Of a DNA stretch of 64,000 bases, positions 8,140 through 16,679 are shown in pieces. Both the position numbers and the translations under genes were made by a program. The notes beneath the pieces were generated by a model. It saw nothing but the letters and a program-made list of their open reading frames with translations. It was not told where the DNA came from and ran no database searches. Location of the stretch: assembly GCF_001687365.1 (NCBI RefSeq), contig NZ_LGLV01000012.1, forward strand, positions 124,001 through 188,000, written 5' to 3'. Position 1 is the stretch's first letter; every line of letters starts with the position of its first letter. The stretch is from Pararhizobium polonicum. Lineage in GTDB: Bacteria > Pseudomonadota > Alphaproteobacteria > Rhizobiales > Rhizobiaceae.

Positions 8140-9184
8140 TCATGCAATCGAGGTCAAGAATCTCTACAAGATCTTCGGACCACGCGGCCGCGATTTCGTC
8201 GATCCGGTCAAGGCCGGCCTCGGCAAGACCGAGCTCAACGAAAAACACGGCCATGTGCTCGGCCTTCAGGACATCAACATCTCCATGCCCGCCGGCGGCG
8301 TCATGGTGGTCATGGGCCTGTCGGGCTCCGGCAAGTCGACTCTGATCCGCCACATCAACCGCCTGATCGACCCGACAGCAGGCGAAGTGCTCTATGACGG
8401 CGTCGATGTCTGCAAGATGAACGAAAATGATCTTCGCGAATTTCGGCGCCACAAGACGGCCATGGTGTTCCAGAAGTTCGCGCTTCTGCCACACCGCACG
8501 ATCATCGAGAACACCGTCTACGGCCTGGAGATCCAGGGCGTGCCGATGGAGGAAAGCCGCAAGCGGGCACAGGGCTGGATCGAGCGGGTCGGCCTCAAGG
8601 GCTTCGAGAACCACTATCCGAACCAGCTTTCGGGCGGCATGCAGCAGCGTGTCGGCCTGGCACGGGCGCTGACTAACGATGCCGACATCCTGCTGATGGA
8701 CGAAGCCTATTCGGCGCTCGACCCACTCATCCGCGTCGATATGCAGACGGTTCTTCTGGATCTGCAGAAGGAACTGAAGAAGACCGTGGTGTTCATCACC
8801 CACGATCTCGATGAGGCGCTGCGCCTCGGCGACAAGATCGCCATCCTGCGCGACGGCAAGGTGATCCAGCAGGGCACGGGCCAGGACATCGTCCTGAAAC
8901 CGGCCGACGAATATATCACCGCCTTCGTCAAGGAAGTGAACCGCGGCCGCGTGATCAATGTCGAAACGATCATGAGGCCGCTGACCGGCAATCCGGAAGG
9001 CGTGCCGGTTGTGGTCGGCACCGTGCTTGAAAGTGCAGCCCGGATGATGACACTGGTCAACCAGAACATCGCCCATGTCGTCGATGCCAACGGCAAACCG
9101 GTCGGCTCTATCGATCTCGGCACGATCATCTCGGCAATGGTCACTCCGATCAGCCATGAAAAGGTGCCGCAGGCGGCGGAGTGA
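8132..9184 (+). CDS. proV: glycine-betaine-type ABC transporter ATP-binding protein
   Basis: This 350-residue ATPase powers the quaternary-amine importer. It shows Walker A (GLSGSGKST), Q-loop (VFQKFALLPHRT), signature LSGGMQQRVGLARAL, Walker B ILLMDEAYSALDP and the H-loop FITHD. The N-terminal 60 residues contain the extension common to ProV/OpuAA proteins, and about 90 residues after the ABC core look like a reduced CBS-type regulatory tail, the module that senses ionic strength in OpuA systems. Translation is coupled to the permease by an 8-base overlap. A strong terminator at 9209-9237 ends the operon. Confidence 0.93.
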   Translation: MASHAIEVKNLYKIFGPRGRDFVDPVKAGLGKTELNEKHGHVLGLQDINISMPAGGVMVVMGLSGSGKSTLIRHINRLIDPTAGEVLYDGVDVCKMNENDLREFRRHKTAMVFQKFALLPHRTIIENTVYGLEIQGVPMEESRKRAQGWIERVGLKGFENHYPNQLSGGMQQRVGLARALTNDADILLMDEAYSALDPLIRVDMQTVLLDLQKELKKTVVFITHDLDEALRLGDKIAILRDGKVIQQGTGQDIVLKPADEYITAFVKEVNRGRVINVETIMRPLTGNPEGVPVVVGTVLESAARMMTLVNQNIAHVVDANGKPVGSIDLGTIISAMVTPISHEKVPQAAE

Positions 9185-9208
9185 TCAAAGGCTTGACTGC
9201 AACACTGC

Positions 9209-9237
9209 AAAGCGCCTGGAAACGGGCGCTTTTTTTT
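9209..9237 (+). terminator. rho-independent terminator of the betaine transporter operon
   Basis: The arms AAGCGCC and GGCGCTT enclose a short loop and are followed by eight T residues (9230-9237), directly after the proV stop. Confidence 0.85.
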
Positions 9238-9350
9238 CGTGAAATCCGCCCCGTTCACGCCGGATTAACCATGACCCGTCATGGTAGCGGCAAGCGCCTC
9301 TTCGATCGAGGCGATCGCGCCGTGGCGCCTTCCTCAATCCGGCCGGTCAG

Positions 9351-10700
9351 ATGCAGGACCATGCTTTAACAGCTTCGCGAGATCGTCACCGCATCGCCGT
9401 CCCTCCGCTGAGCGGGGACAGCTTTCTGGTGGCCCGGATCATGCCGGTGCTGGCGGCCTTCCTTTCGGGCGCCGGGCTGTTTCTGATCGTCTTCACGCTC
9501 ATTCCCTTTCAGGGCGACTATGAGGTCGATCCGAACGCCTCCAACGATGGCAACATCATCAACCAGCTCGGCTATCTCGGCCTCGGCGCCATCTATCTCT
9601 TCGCCATGCTTTTGGTCGTCGACATGCGTGTGCTGAAGCGGGTGGTATCGCCGACCTGGATCGTCGTCTTTACCATCGCCTTTCTCTCCTGCCTGCAATC
9701 CTACGATCCGACCGCATCCGCCCGTGGCCTGATGCTCAGCCTGGTGGCGATGATCCTCGTCGCAGGCGTGCTCGTTTTGCCGCGCAGCGAAACCGACTTC
9801 GTCAATGCCGGCGCCAACGCCATCCTGCTTCTGGTCCTCATCGACTACGCGGCGCTGATCATCGCACCCAATATCGCCATCCACACCGCCACAGGGTCGG
9901 AGCCATGGCATGCCGGCTTCTGGAAAGGCCACCTGATCCACAAGAACGTCACGGCACCGGTCTTCTCGATCGTGTGCATGTTCGGCATCTACTGCCTGCG
10001 GGCAGGCGCCACCATCCGGGGCCTCCTCATCGCCGTGCTTGCTGCCAATTTCGTGCTTCACACCGGATCGAAAACGACGATCGGCTTCCTGCCGTTGGCG
10101 ATCATGCTGGTGCTCGGCGGCCGTGCCGTCGGCAAACCGGGGCTGATGGTGCTGGCCCATTTCCTCTTTGCCGCCCTGATCTTCTGCCTGACGCTTGGCA
10201 CCATCTACTCCGACACCTTCCTGTCGATCACGACCGCTCTGCTGGAGGACCCGACCTTCACCGGACGCGATGACATCTGGAAATTCGCCAGCGCCAGCAT
10301 TCCCGATCATCTCTGGCTTGGCCATGGTTACGCAAGCTTCTGGCTCTCTCCGGTCATCCTCGGCATGGAAGCGAATTTCGAGGCGAGCTGGGACGTGCGC
10401 GGCATCGTCTCGGGCCACAACAGCTATCTGGATGCGGTCCTCACCTTCGGCCTGCCGGGCGGCGTGCTGATGATCCTGCTGCTCTTCGTCAAACCGTTCT
10501 ATGACTACATGCGCGCGACGCGCCAGCCGGCAAGCCGCCATTTTGCCGACTTCTGCATCATGGTCATCATCTTCATGACCTATAACAGCATGATGGAAAG
10601 CTTCCTGCTCAACCGCGCCGATCCGATGTGGTTGTTGATGGCACTGGCCGTCCTCGGTCTCGGGCTGGCGGCGCGAATGGGCGTCCGCATGCCGCACTGA
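9351..10700 (+). CDS. O-antigen ligase / ExoQ-like polysaccharide polymerase
   Basis: The 449-residue protein has about ten membrane segments and the Wzy_C/O-antigen-ligase pattern: a large periplasmic loop around residues 290-370 with TGRDDIWKFA and the conserved SGHNSYLDAVLTFGLPG region. TGRDxIW is characteristic of the ExoQ/Wzy-type proteins that polymerise or ligate exopolysaccharide or O-antigen units at the outer face of the inner membrane. No glycosyltransferase or other polysaccharide genes flank it, so its substrate is unknown. The N-terminal 25 residues before the first helix could be shorter if a later start is used (ATG at about 9441). Confidence 0.82.
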   Translation: MQDHALTASRDRHRIAVPPLSGDSFLVARIMPVLAAFLSGAGLFLIVFTLIPFQGDYEVDPNASNDGNIINQLGYLGLGAIYLFAMLLVVDMRVLKRVVSPTWIVVFTIAFLSCLQSYDPTASARGLMLSLVAMILVAGVLVLPRSETDFVNAGANAILLLVLIDYAALIIAPNIAIHTATGSEPWHAGFWKGHLIHKNVTAPVFSIVCMFGIYCLRAGATIRGLLIAVLAANFVLHTGSKTTIGFLPLAIMLVLGGRAVGKPGLMVLAHFLFAALIFCLTLGTIYSDTFLSITTALLEDPTFTGRDDIWKFASASIPDHLWLGHGYASFWLSPVILGMEANFEASWDVRGIVSGHNSYLDAVLTFGLPGGVLMILLLFVKPFYDYMRATRQPASRHFADFCIMVIIFMTYNSMMESFLLNRADPMWLLMALAVLGLGLAARMGVRMPH

Positions 10701-10719
10701 TCAAAGCCGGGGCTATTGC

Positions 10720-10747
10720 AATGATATAAGGATATCTTTATATCATT
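10720..10747. promoter_or_regulatory. 28-bp near-perfect palindrome before bmt, probable operator
   Basis: The site reads AATGATATAAGGAT followed by ATCTTTATATCATT; 13 of 14 base pairs match across a central GATATC. It lies 30-57 bases before the bmt start, where an operator overlapping the promoter would be. AT-rich palindromes centred on GATATC resemble the sites of ArsR-family regulators of methionine/SAM metabolism in alphaproteobacteria; that match is from memory and unverified. I saw no second copy in the window. Confidence 0.6.
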
Positions 10748-10776
10748 ATGAAACTCGACAAGATCAGGAAACCGCC

Positions 10777-11793
10777 ATGACCGTGCACGCCAATCCGCTT
10801 TCCGACCTGCTCGACGCCAAGGGTGTGCTTCTCGCCGATGGCGCGACCGGCACTTCGCTGTTCGCCATGGGTCTGGAAGCCGGTGAAGCGCCGGAACTCT
10901 GGAACGAAGCCAAGCCTGAAAACATCACCAAGCTGCACCAGGACTTCGTCGATGCCGGCGCCGACATCATCCTGACCAACTCGTTCGGCGGCACGCGCCA
11001 TCGTCTCAAGCTGCATCACGCGCAGGACCGCGTGCATGAACTCAACAAGCGTGCCGCAGAGATCGCCCGCGCCGTCGCCGACAAGGCGCCGCGCAAGGTG
11101 ATCACGGCCGGTTCTGTCGGCCCGACCGGCGAGCTGCTGATCCCGCTCGGTGCCATGAGCTACGAGGATGCGGTCTCCGCCTTCGTCGAGCAGATCGAAG
11201 GCCTGAAGGCCGGCGGCGCCGAAGTCGCCTGGATCGAGACTATGTCCTCGGCCGACGAGATCCGCGCTGCGGCGGAAGCGGCGGTCAAGGTCGGCCTTCC
11301 CTATGTCTATACCGGCTCGTTCGACACCGCCGGCAAGACGATGATGGGTCTGCACCCCAAGGATATGCATGCCGTGGCGCAGGACATCGGCGATGGCCCG
11401 GTCGCCACCGGTGCCAATTGCGGCGTCGGCGCCTCCGATATCCTCTCCTCGCTGCTGGACATGACGGACGCCAATCCCACTGCGGCGATCATCGTCAAGG
11501 GCAATTGCGGCATTCCCGAATTCCGCGGTTCGGAGATCCACTATTCCGGCACGCCGCCACTGATGGCCGACTATGCCCGGCTTGCCCGCGATGCCGGTGC
11601 CAAAATCATTGGCGGCTGCTGCGGCACGTCCTGCGAACATCTGGCTGCGATGCGCGTCGCACTCGACACCTACGTACCGGGCGAACGCCCGACGGTCGAA
11701 ACCATCGTCGAGCGCATCGGCCCGATGCGAAACAAGACCGCCAATGAAGGACCATCGGCACCGGCACGCGAACGCGGCCGCCGCCGCGGCTGA
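10777..11793 (+). CDS. bmt: betaine--homocysteine S-methyltransferase
   Basis: Bmt moves a methyl group from glycine betaine to homocysteine, giving dimethylglycine and methionine. The 338-residue protein is a homocysteine S-methyltransferase TIM barrel with LLADGATGTSL at the N-terminus, LTNSFGG, and the three zinc cysteines in GANCG and GGCCGT. It corresponds to the bacterial Bmt known from Sinorhizobium meliloti. The C-terminal end is a short basic tail (APARERGRRRG) beyond the catalytic fold. The palindrome at 10720-10747 probably controls it. With the transporter upstream and the corrinoid module downstream, it provides one of two betaine demethylation routes in this window. Confidence 0.92.
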   Translation: MTVHANPLSDLLDAKGVLLADGATGTSLFAMGLEAGEAPELWNEAKPENITKLHQDFVDAGADIILTNSFGGTRHRLKLHHAQDRVHELNKRAAEIARAVADKAPRKVITAGSVGPTGELLIPLGAMSYEDAVSAFVEQIEGLKAGGAEVAWIETMSSADEIRAAAEAAVKVGLPYVYTGSFDTAGKTMMGLHPKDMHAVAQDIGDGPVATGANCGVGASDILSSLLDMTDANPTAAIIVKGNCGIPEFRGSEIHYSGTPPLMADYARLARDAGAKIIGGCCGTSCEHLAAMRVALDTYVPGERPTVETIVERIGPMRNKTANEGPSAPARERGRRRG

Positions 11794-11904
11794 CCGGGAC
11801 ATCCGTCCCCTTGCCGGACGCGTCGCCAGTCCAGTTTTGCCCCAGTCTGATCCGCTAACTATTGCGAATGGATAGACCAACGCAGAAGTAAAGAAAGACC
11901 AGGC

Positions 11905-12252
11905 ATGAACGGCACGTCCGCCCCCTTCCCCGACCGTGATTCGGTTGCCGGAAAACTCGCTGCGCTCGGTGAAAGCGAGCAATCCACCCTGCTGCTGCTG
12001 ATGGAAAATGCGGCGCAGGACGGAAATCTGATCGAGGGCCTCTACCGTCATCTCGATCTCGCCTCCGAGGCCAGGCTGCTGAATTCCCTCAAGCTCGAAA
12101 AACTTGGCGAATGGCTGGGCTTCAACGCCCCTGCCCGGCTGCAGATCCGCCTGATGGAAGCGGCAAAATCCAGCCAGCATGCGGCCTATCAGGCTTTCCG
12201 CACCGGGCTTGTCCGGTCGGGCGGGCTGGAAAAGGCCTATCCGAAGGCCTGA
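11905..12252 (+). CDS. unknown 115-residue protein downstream of bmt
   Basis: The protein is predicted helical, rich in Leu and Ala (for example ESEQSTLLLLMENAAQDGN), with no signal peptide, membrane segment or metal motif. AAGAAAGACCAGG precedes the ATG. It is 111 bases after bmt on the same strand and is followed by a strong hairpin at 12295-12322, so it may be the last gene of a bmt transcript. I do not recognise a family. Confidence 0.7.
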   Translation: MNGTSAPFPDRDSVAGKLAALGESEQSTLLLLMENAAQDGNLIEGLYRHLDLASEARLLNSLKLEKLGEWLGFNAPARLQIRLMEAAKSSQHAAYQAFRTGLVRSGGLEKAYPKA

Positions 12253-12294
12253 TAGCGAAACGAACCGCATACCAGCGACAAAAGCTGCATGGCA

Positions 12295-12322
12295 AACGCC
12301 CTCCGTTTGACGGGAGGGCGTT
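12295..12322. terminator. bidirectional hairpin between convergent genes
   Basis: A perfect 10-bp stem (AACGCCCTCC with GGAGGGCGTT) and an 8-base loop lie between the convergent ends of the 115-residue gene and the VWA gene. The T-tract is weak on both sides, but position and strength suit a shared terminator. Confidence 0.65.
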
Positions 12323-12347
12323 CTAATCTGCTTTGTGGACCGTGCCG

Positions 12348-14453
12348 CTATTCTCCGCCGAGGCTTTTCGCGAGCCGGACCAGGTTGAGGAATTCCGCCC
12401 GGTAGCCATAGGCATCCTCGCCCTTGGCCTGGGAGGCGAGGTCAAGGATCGATCCGTATGGATAGGCCGACACCGCATCCGTTCCGCGCAGTTTCTGGCC
12501 GAAGGCGGCAACGGCAACCGAAAAGCGGACATCCTGCCCGGCCTGTTCGAGCGACGGCACCGCATTGGCCTGCGTCACCGGCATGGTGATCAGGCTGCTG
12601 GTATCGCCATCGGGCTGCTTGTAGCGGATTTTCAGGAATGCCAGTTCCCCGGACGGTTTGGCCGCCGCCGCATCGGCCGGTGCCGCACCATAGCGCAGAT
12701 CGTCGTTGAGAACGGCAGGGCTCCCCTTCGGTGTGATCTCGTAGATTGCGGTGACCCGGTGGCCCGAGCCGATATCACCGGCATCGACCTTGTCATTGTT
12801 GAAATCCTCGCGTTTGAGAGCGCGGGTCTCATAGCCGATCAACCGGTATTCGGCGACCTGCTGCGGATTGAACTCGACCTGGAATTTGACGTCCTTGGCG
12901 ATCGGAAACAGCGACGACCCCGCCTCTTCGACCAGAGACTTCTGCGCCTCGGCCAGCGTGTCGATATAGGTCGCGGTGCCGTTGCCGTTCTGGGCCAGGG
13001 TCTGCATCAGCGCATCGTTGTAATTGCCGCGGCCAAAGCCAAGCACGGATAGGAAGATGCCGCTCTTGCGCTTGGCCTCGATGGTCGCCTTCAAGGCTTC
13101 ATCGCTGGATGGCCCGACATTGAAATCGCCATCGGTCGCCAGCATAATACGGTTGACGCCGCCCTTGACGAAGGCCTGCTCGGCCAGACTGTAGGCAGCC
13201 TCCAGCCCTTGCGCGCCCGCCGTCGAGCCACCCGGTTGCAGATTGTCGATCGCCGCCAGGATTTTTGTCTTTTCCCGGATCGCGGTCGGCTCCAGCACCG
13301 TGCCCGCATTGCCGGCATAGGTGACGATCGAAACGGTGTCTTCCGGCTTCAGTTTCTCGACCAGAAGACGGAAGGCGCTTTTCAAGAGCGGCAGCTTGTC
13401 CGGCTCGTCCATGGAGCCGGAAACATCGATCAGGAACACCAGATTGGCGCGTGGCGCGGCCGCAGGCGCCACGTCATATCCCTTGATCCCCACATGCATC
13501 AGCCGCGTGTTGGCATTCCACGGCGTCGGCAGAACGGTGACGGTCGCCTTGAACGGCTCGTCCTTGCTGTCCGGACCCGGCCAGTCGTAGGGAAAATAGT
13601 TGATCATCTCCTCGACCCGCACGCTGTCGCGATCCGGCATCTGCCCGGCCATCAGCGACTTGCGAACAAAGGAATAGGATGCCGTATCGACATCGGCCGA
13701 GAAGGTCGAAACCGGATCGGTGGCGACGGACTTGACCGGGTTCGTGTCAGCAGCGGCGAAGCGGTCGCGGCTTTCGTCCTGCTGTTGAAACACATCCCCG
13801 GACGCAGGCTGCCCCCCGATCATGGCGTCCTGTACGGCAGCCGGCGCAGGCAGGATCATACCTTGCGTGTGCCGGCTCAGGGATTGCGGCTGCGCAGAGG
13901 TATCGGCCGGCATGCTTTCTGCCAGGGGCTCCGCGACGATGTCCGACGGAGCTTGCGCTGTCATACGGGTAGCGTCACCACCCTCTTGCTTTTTCAAGGC
14001 TCCAGCAACCTCGCCTTGCGGAGAAGGGCGCCCGGCTATCTCTTCTGCAGATGAGCGCTTCGGGGCGGCGTTGCCGCCAGATTCCGCTCGAAGCTTCTGG
14101 CTATCATCTGTGCCCGCATCCTTTGTCTCCTGCTCTGCCGAGACCACGGCCGGTTTGGCCGTATCCACCGGCAGACCGCCCCGCGACAGTTCCAGCGTGA
14201 GAAAGGCGGCGGCGGGAACGACCAAGAGCGTGGCGAGTGCCGATCCTGCGAGAAATTTCCTGTTCATGACGGGGCTCCATAACCTGTTGAGGATGGAGCT
14301 TTGACGCCGGTCATCGGCGGTTCCTTGGGGTGCCTCGGAATTATTTTCAGCGCCATCGAACGCCTGCATGGCAAGCGACAGCGCACGGGCACGCGCCTCC
14401 GGTGAGGCAGCGGGCGGGGTCATCTGGCCCAGTCTGTTCAGATCGTCGTTCAT
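12348..14453 (-). CDS. membrane-anchored von Willebrand factor A protein, partner of the ECF sigma factor
   Basis: This 701-residue protein has a cytoplasmic head of about 65 residues, one membrane anchor (about 66-88, FLAGSALATLLVVPAAAF), a long Ala/Gln/Ser-rich linker (about 90-230), a von Willebrand factor region with the MIDAS motif DVSGS, and a DUF3520-like C-terminus ending in a Tyr/Arg-rich segment. It resembles YfbK-type VWA proteins. Its ATG overlaps the sigma factor stop by one base (TGATG), so translation is coupled. The head-TM-extracytoplasmic layout is that of a transmembrane anti-sigma factor, with the VWA domain as possible sensor; this role is inferred. A GTG codon just upstream is a less likely start. 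Confidence 0.85.
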   Translation of the reverse strand: MNDDLNRLGQMTPPAASPEARARALSLAMQAFDGAENNSEAPQGTADDRRQSSILNRLWSPVMNRKFLAGSALATLLVVPAAAFLTLELSRGGLPVDTAKPAVVSAEQETKDAGTDDSQKLRAESGGNAAPKRSSAEEIAGRPSPQGEVAGALKKQEGGDATRMTAQAPSDIVAEPLAESMPADTSAQPQSLSRHTQGMILPAPAAVQDAMIGGQPASGDVFQQQDESRDRFAAADTNPVKSVATDPVSTFSADVDTASYSFVRKSLMAGQMPDRDSVRVEEMINYFPYDWPGPDSKDEPFKATVTVLPTPWNANTRLMHVGIKGYDVAPAAAPRANLVFLIDVSGSMDEPDKLPLLKSAFRLLVEKLKPEDTVSIVTYAGNAGTVLEPTAIREKTKILAAIDNLQPGGSTAGAQGLEAAYSLAEQAFVKGGVNRIMLATDGDFNVGPSSDEALKATIEAKRKSGIFLSVLGFGRGNYNDALMQTLAQNGNGTATYIDTLAEAQKSLVEEAGSSLFPIAKDVKFQVEFNPQQVAEYRLIGYETRALKREDFNNDKVDAGDIGSGHRVTAIYEITPKGSPAVLNDDLRYGAAPADAAAAKPSGELAFLKIRYKQPDGDTSSLITMPVTQANAVPSLEQAGQDVRFSVAVAAFGQKLRGTDAVSAYPYGSILDLASQAKGEDAYGYRAEFLNLVRLAKSLGGE

Positions 14454-14998
14454 CACATCGTCTCCCTGCCAAGCAGGATCTTCAAACGTTTGCGGGCTTC
14501 ATGCACATGCCAGGACACTGTCGCCTCCGAACACCCCATGACATCGGCTGCTGCGGAATGGGAAAGCCCCTCGCCATAAACGAGAAGCACGGCATCGCCC
14601 TGTTTGTCGGGCAATTGCCGCACGGCCTCCCACAGTGCCTCGGCCTGACCGTGGTTGTCGTTGGCGGCAGCCGTGGTCGGGTCGGCCAGAAAATTCGCGG
14701 CGTTGCGCCGTTCCCGCGACTGGCTTCGCTGGTGATCACGCGCGGCATTCAGCGTCAGCGTATAGAGCCAGGTGCGAAAACGGCTGGCGCCGCGAAAAGC
14801 CCGGATCGCATTGGCCAGCTTGAGGCAGACCGTCTGGGCGATATCCTCGGCATCGCTGACATTGCCGGACCAGCGCCAGGCAACGGCATGCACGAAATCA
14901 TAGTGCCGTTCCACGAGCAGGCCAAAGGCATTTCGATCGCCTCCTTGCGCCCTTTCGATCAACTCTTCGTCCAAGATACCCGCCCGGATTTGTTGCAC
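14453..14998 (-). CDS. ECF-type RNA polymerase sigma factor
   Basis: The 181-residue protein has sigma region 2 (residues about 10-80, with DAEDIAQTVCLKL and FRTWLYTLTLNAARDH) and region 4 (about 115-175, LPDKQGDAVLLVYGEGLSH with a helix-turn-helix ATVSWHVHEARKRL). Regions 1 and 3 are absent, which is diagnostic for extracytoplasmic-function sigma factors. It is coupled to the membrane VWA protein that follows, its likely anti-sigma or sensor partner. The signal and target genes are not evident; I did not find a convincing autoregulatory promoter pair. Confidence 0.93.
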   Translation of the reverse strand: MQQIRAGILDEELIERAQGGDRNAFGLLVERHYDFVHAVAWRWSGNVSDAEDIAQTVCLKLANAIRAFRGASRFRTWLYTLTLNAARDHQRSQSRERRNAANFLADPTTAAANDNHGQAEALWEAVRQLPDKQGDAVLLVYGEGLSHSAAADVMGCSEATVSWHVHEARKRLKILLGRETM

Positions 14999-15047
14999 CT
15001 GTCATTCAGACGTTCCACGACGCCGGATCCTTGGGCCAAGATTGAAA

Positions 15048-15803
15048 TTAATCCGGCGATCCCGGAATTTTTCGCGTCACTGCGATAATCGGCCCCATCG
15101 GATGCACGTTGTCGTAGCGGTCCATGGCCGGTGAAAACAGACTGGAGATCGATCCGTCGAGAAAAAGCGCGTTGGGGCAATCAAGCTCATCGCGAAACAG
15201 GGTTGCGAAATCATGGAAGCGGACCCGCTCCAGTGAAATGGCAAAGATCGCTTTTCCATCCCTGGCGACACCGACGCCGTTACGGATCTGCAGGCTATCG
15301 CTCTGCGGCAGGAAGGCTGGATGCAACGCACCGTCGATCACCAGCATCGGGCCGGATTGCGTGGCGAAATCCGGGTTGATCGCCGCATCGACATAGGCTT
15401 CGGTTTCCAGCACGCCGGCCTTACCGTCTTTCAGGAAGAAGACGCCATTCGGCTTCAGATAGAAATTGCCCCAGCTATAACCACGGTCGATCGCCTTGCG
15501 CTCCACGCCGTCCATCACCAGCAGGCCGACCGAGGTCAGGTCGGATTCGTACATGCCGCCATTCATCGCAAATTCGAGAGTATCGCCCTCCTGCCGCAGG
15601 TCGCGCAAAAGGCTTTCGAAGCCGCCATAGGGCAGGCCGTCGCGGCCGCGATGAAAGATGCGGATATCGCTTATGGCAGGATCGAAGCTGCAGACGGCAT
15701 ACGCCTGCGCCAGATGCATCACCTTGCGGCAGGCAGCTGCGGCGTCTTCAGTGACAAGAACGGATGCGATCATGGCCAACCCGATGCTCAAAATGCGGAA
15801 CAT
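15048..15803 (-). CDS. exported phosphodiester glycosidase-family (NAGPA/DUF2233) protein
   Basis: The 251-residue protein starts with a signal peptide (MFRILSIGLAMIASVLVTEDAAAA) and continues as a NAGPA-type domain. Family landmarks are FAMNGGMYESD, GVFFLKDGKAGVLET, QSGPMLVIDG and the late FLDGSISSLF, which together form the phosphodiester glycosidase fold first described for the uncovering enzyme. It probably acts in the periplasm on a sugar-phosphodiester, but the substrate is unknown. An upstream in-frame extension to 15953 lacks a signal peptide and overlaps the next gene's end, so I chose the ATG at 15803. Confidence 0.85.
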   Translation of the reverse strand: MFRILSIGLAMIASVLVTEDAAAACRKVMHLAQAYAVCSFDPAISDIRIFHRGRDGLPYGGFESLLRDLRQEGDTLEFAMNGGMYESDLTSVGLLVMDGVERKAIDRGYSWGNFYLKPNGVFFLKDGKAGVLETEAYVDAAINPDFATQSGPMLVIDGALHPAFLPQSDSLQIRNGVGVARDGKAIFAISLERVRFHDFATLFRDELDCPNALFLDGSISSLFSPAMDRYDNVHPMGPIIAVTRKIPGSPD

Positions 15804-15867
15804 TTCCAACCCTTTTATGCGCCACCTGATCCTGTCGTGCGACAAAAGCAAAATGGAGGCGGATGGT

Positions 15868-16572
15868 CTATAAACCGAGGGCAGCCATATGAAAACGCAG
15901 CTGCCTGGTGGAATAGCGATGTTCCACACCGACGGGACAGGCATTTCGCGCACGGCATCCGCCGGCCATGCAGCCAGCCTGCCCCTCCCTGGTCTTCAGG
16001 TGGGCGCGGCACGGCGAAACCTGAAACCCGGAGGACAGCACGGCATCCGCCGGACAGCTTGAAAGACAGGGCTTGGCGGAACACTCATCGCAGGGATGCG
16101 CGCGACTGTCCGGCATCGTTGGAGCGAGCGCGTGGTCAAACCCGAGCGCACCGCGATATCCATGCCAGAGGCCATATTCGGGATGGATGAGAATGCCGAG
16201 CGGCGAGGCTTTCAGACCTTCGGCGCGCATCGCCCATTGCTGAAACGGCTGCCAGGGCGGATCGGACGGAAAATAGGCGGTCGCGCCAAGGCGCTGCGCC
16301 ACGGGCCCGATCACCGTCTTCGACCAGGTATCGAGCGGATTTTCGCCACCGCCTTCCAACGTGTCTTTTCGCCACCGTTCAAAGGCCAGCCAGATCGAGC
16401 CGCCGGCATTGCCGAGCAGAACAACGCTTCTGGCCACCTGCCCGTCCTTCAAAACCGGTGCCCCTTCGCCCGCCGTAAAGGTCACGACACCGCGCAAAAA
16501 AACTCCGTGCGGCGCAAGCGCTGCACGGAGTTTGCTCAAGACATCGTCATGGGATGCCACGGGACCGGTCAT
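15868..16572 (-). CDS. 4Fe-4S ferredoxin-type protein downstream of the MttB homologue
   Basis: The 234-residue protein has two cysteine clusters near the C-terminus: CDECSAKPCLSSCP (Cx2Cx4Cx3CP) and CMAGGCRARNACP, consistent with one or two 4Fe-4S clusters. The N-terminal 160 residues resemble the region found in epoxyqueuosine-reductase-like ferredoxin proteins, without the cobalamin-contact features I would need to call QueG. It follows the MttB homologue on the same strand by about 110 bases and may supply electrons for corrinoid re-reduction; that is an inference. A TTG at 16683 overlapping the mttB stop would add 37 residues without family character. Confidence 0.75.
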   Translation of the reverse strand: MTGPVASHDDVLSKLRAALAPHGVFLRGVVTFTAGEGAPVLKDGQVARSVVLLGNAGGSIWLAFERWRKDTLEGGGENPLDTWSKTVIGPVAQRLGATAYFPSDPPWQPFQQWAMRAEGLKASPLGILIHPEYGLWHGYRGALGFDHALAPTMPDSRAHPCDECSAKPCLSSCPADAVLSSGFQVSPCRAHLKTREGQAGCMAGGCRARNACPVGVEHRYSTRQLRFHMAALGL

Positions 16573-16679
16573 TTCGGTTTCGGTCCCTGCCTGTCGTAAT
16601 GTGGGCGCCAGACTTCCTTTTGAATGAAATCCGCCACTTGCGCCGCTCCGCCTTGCTCCCTGGCTTGTTCGGGCTCTCT

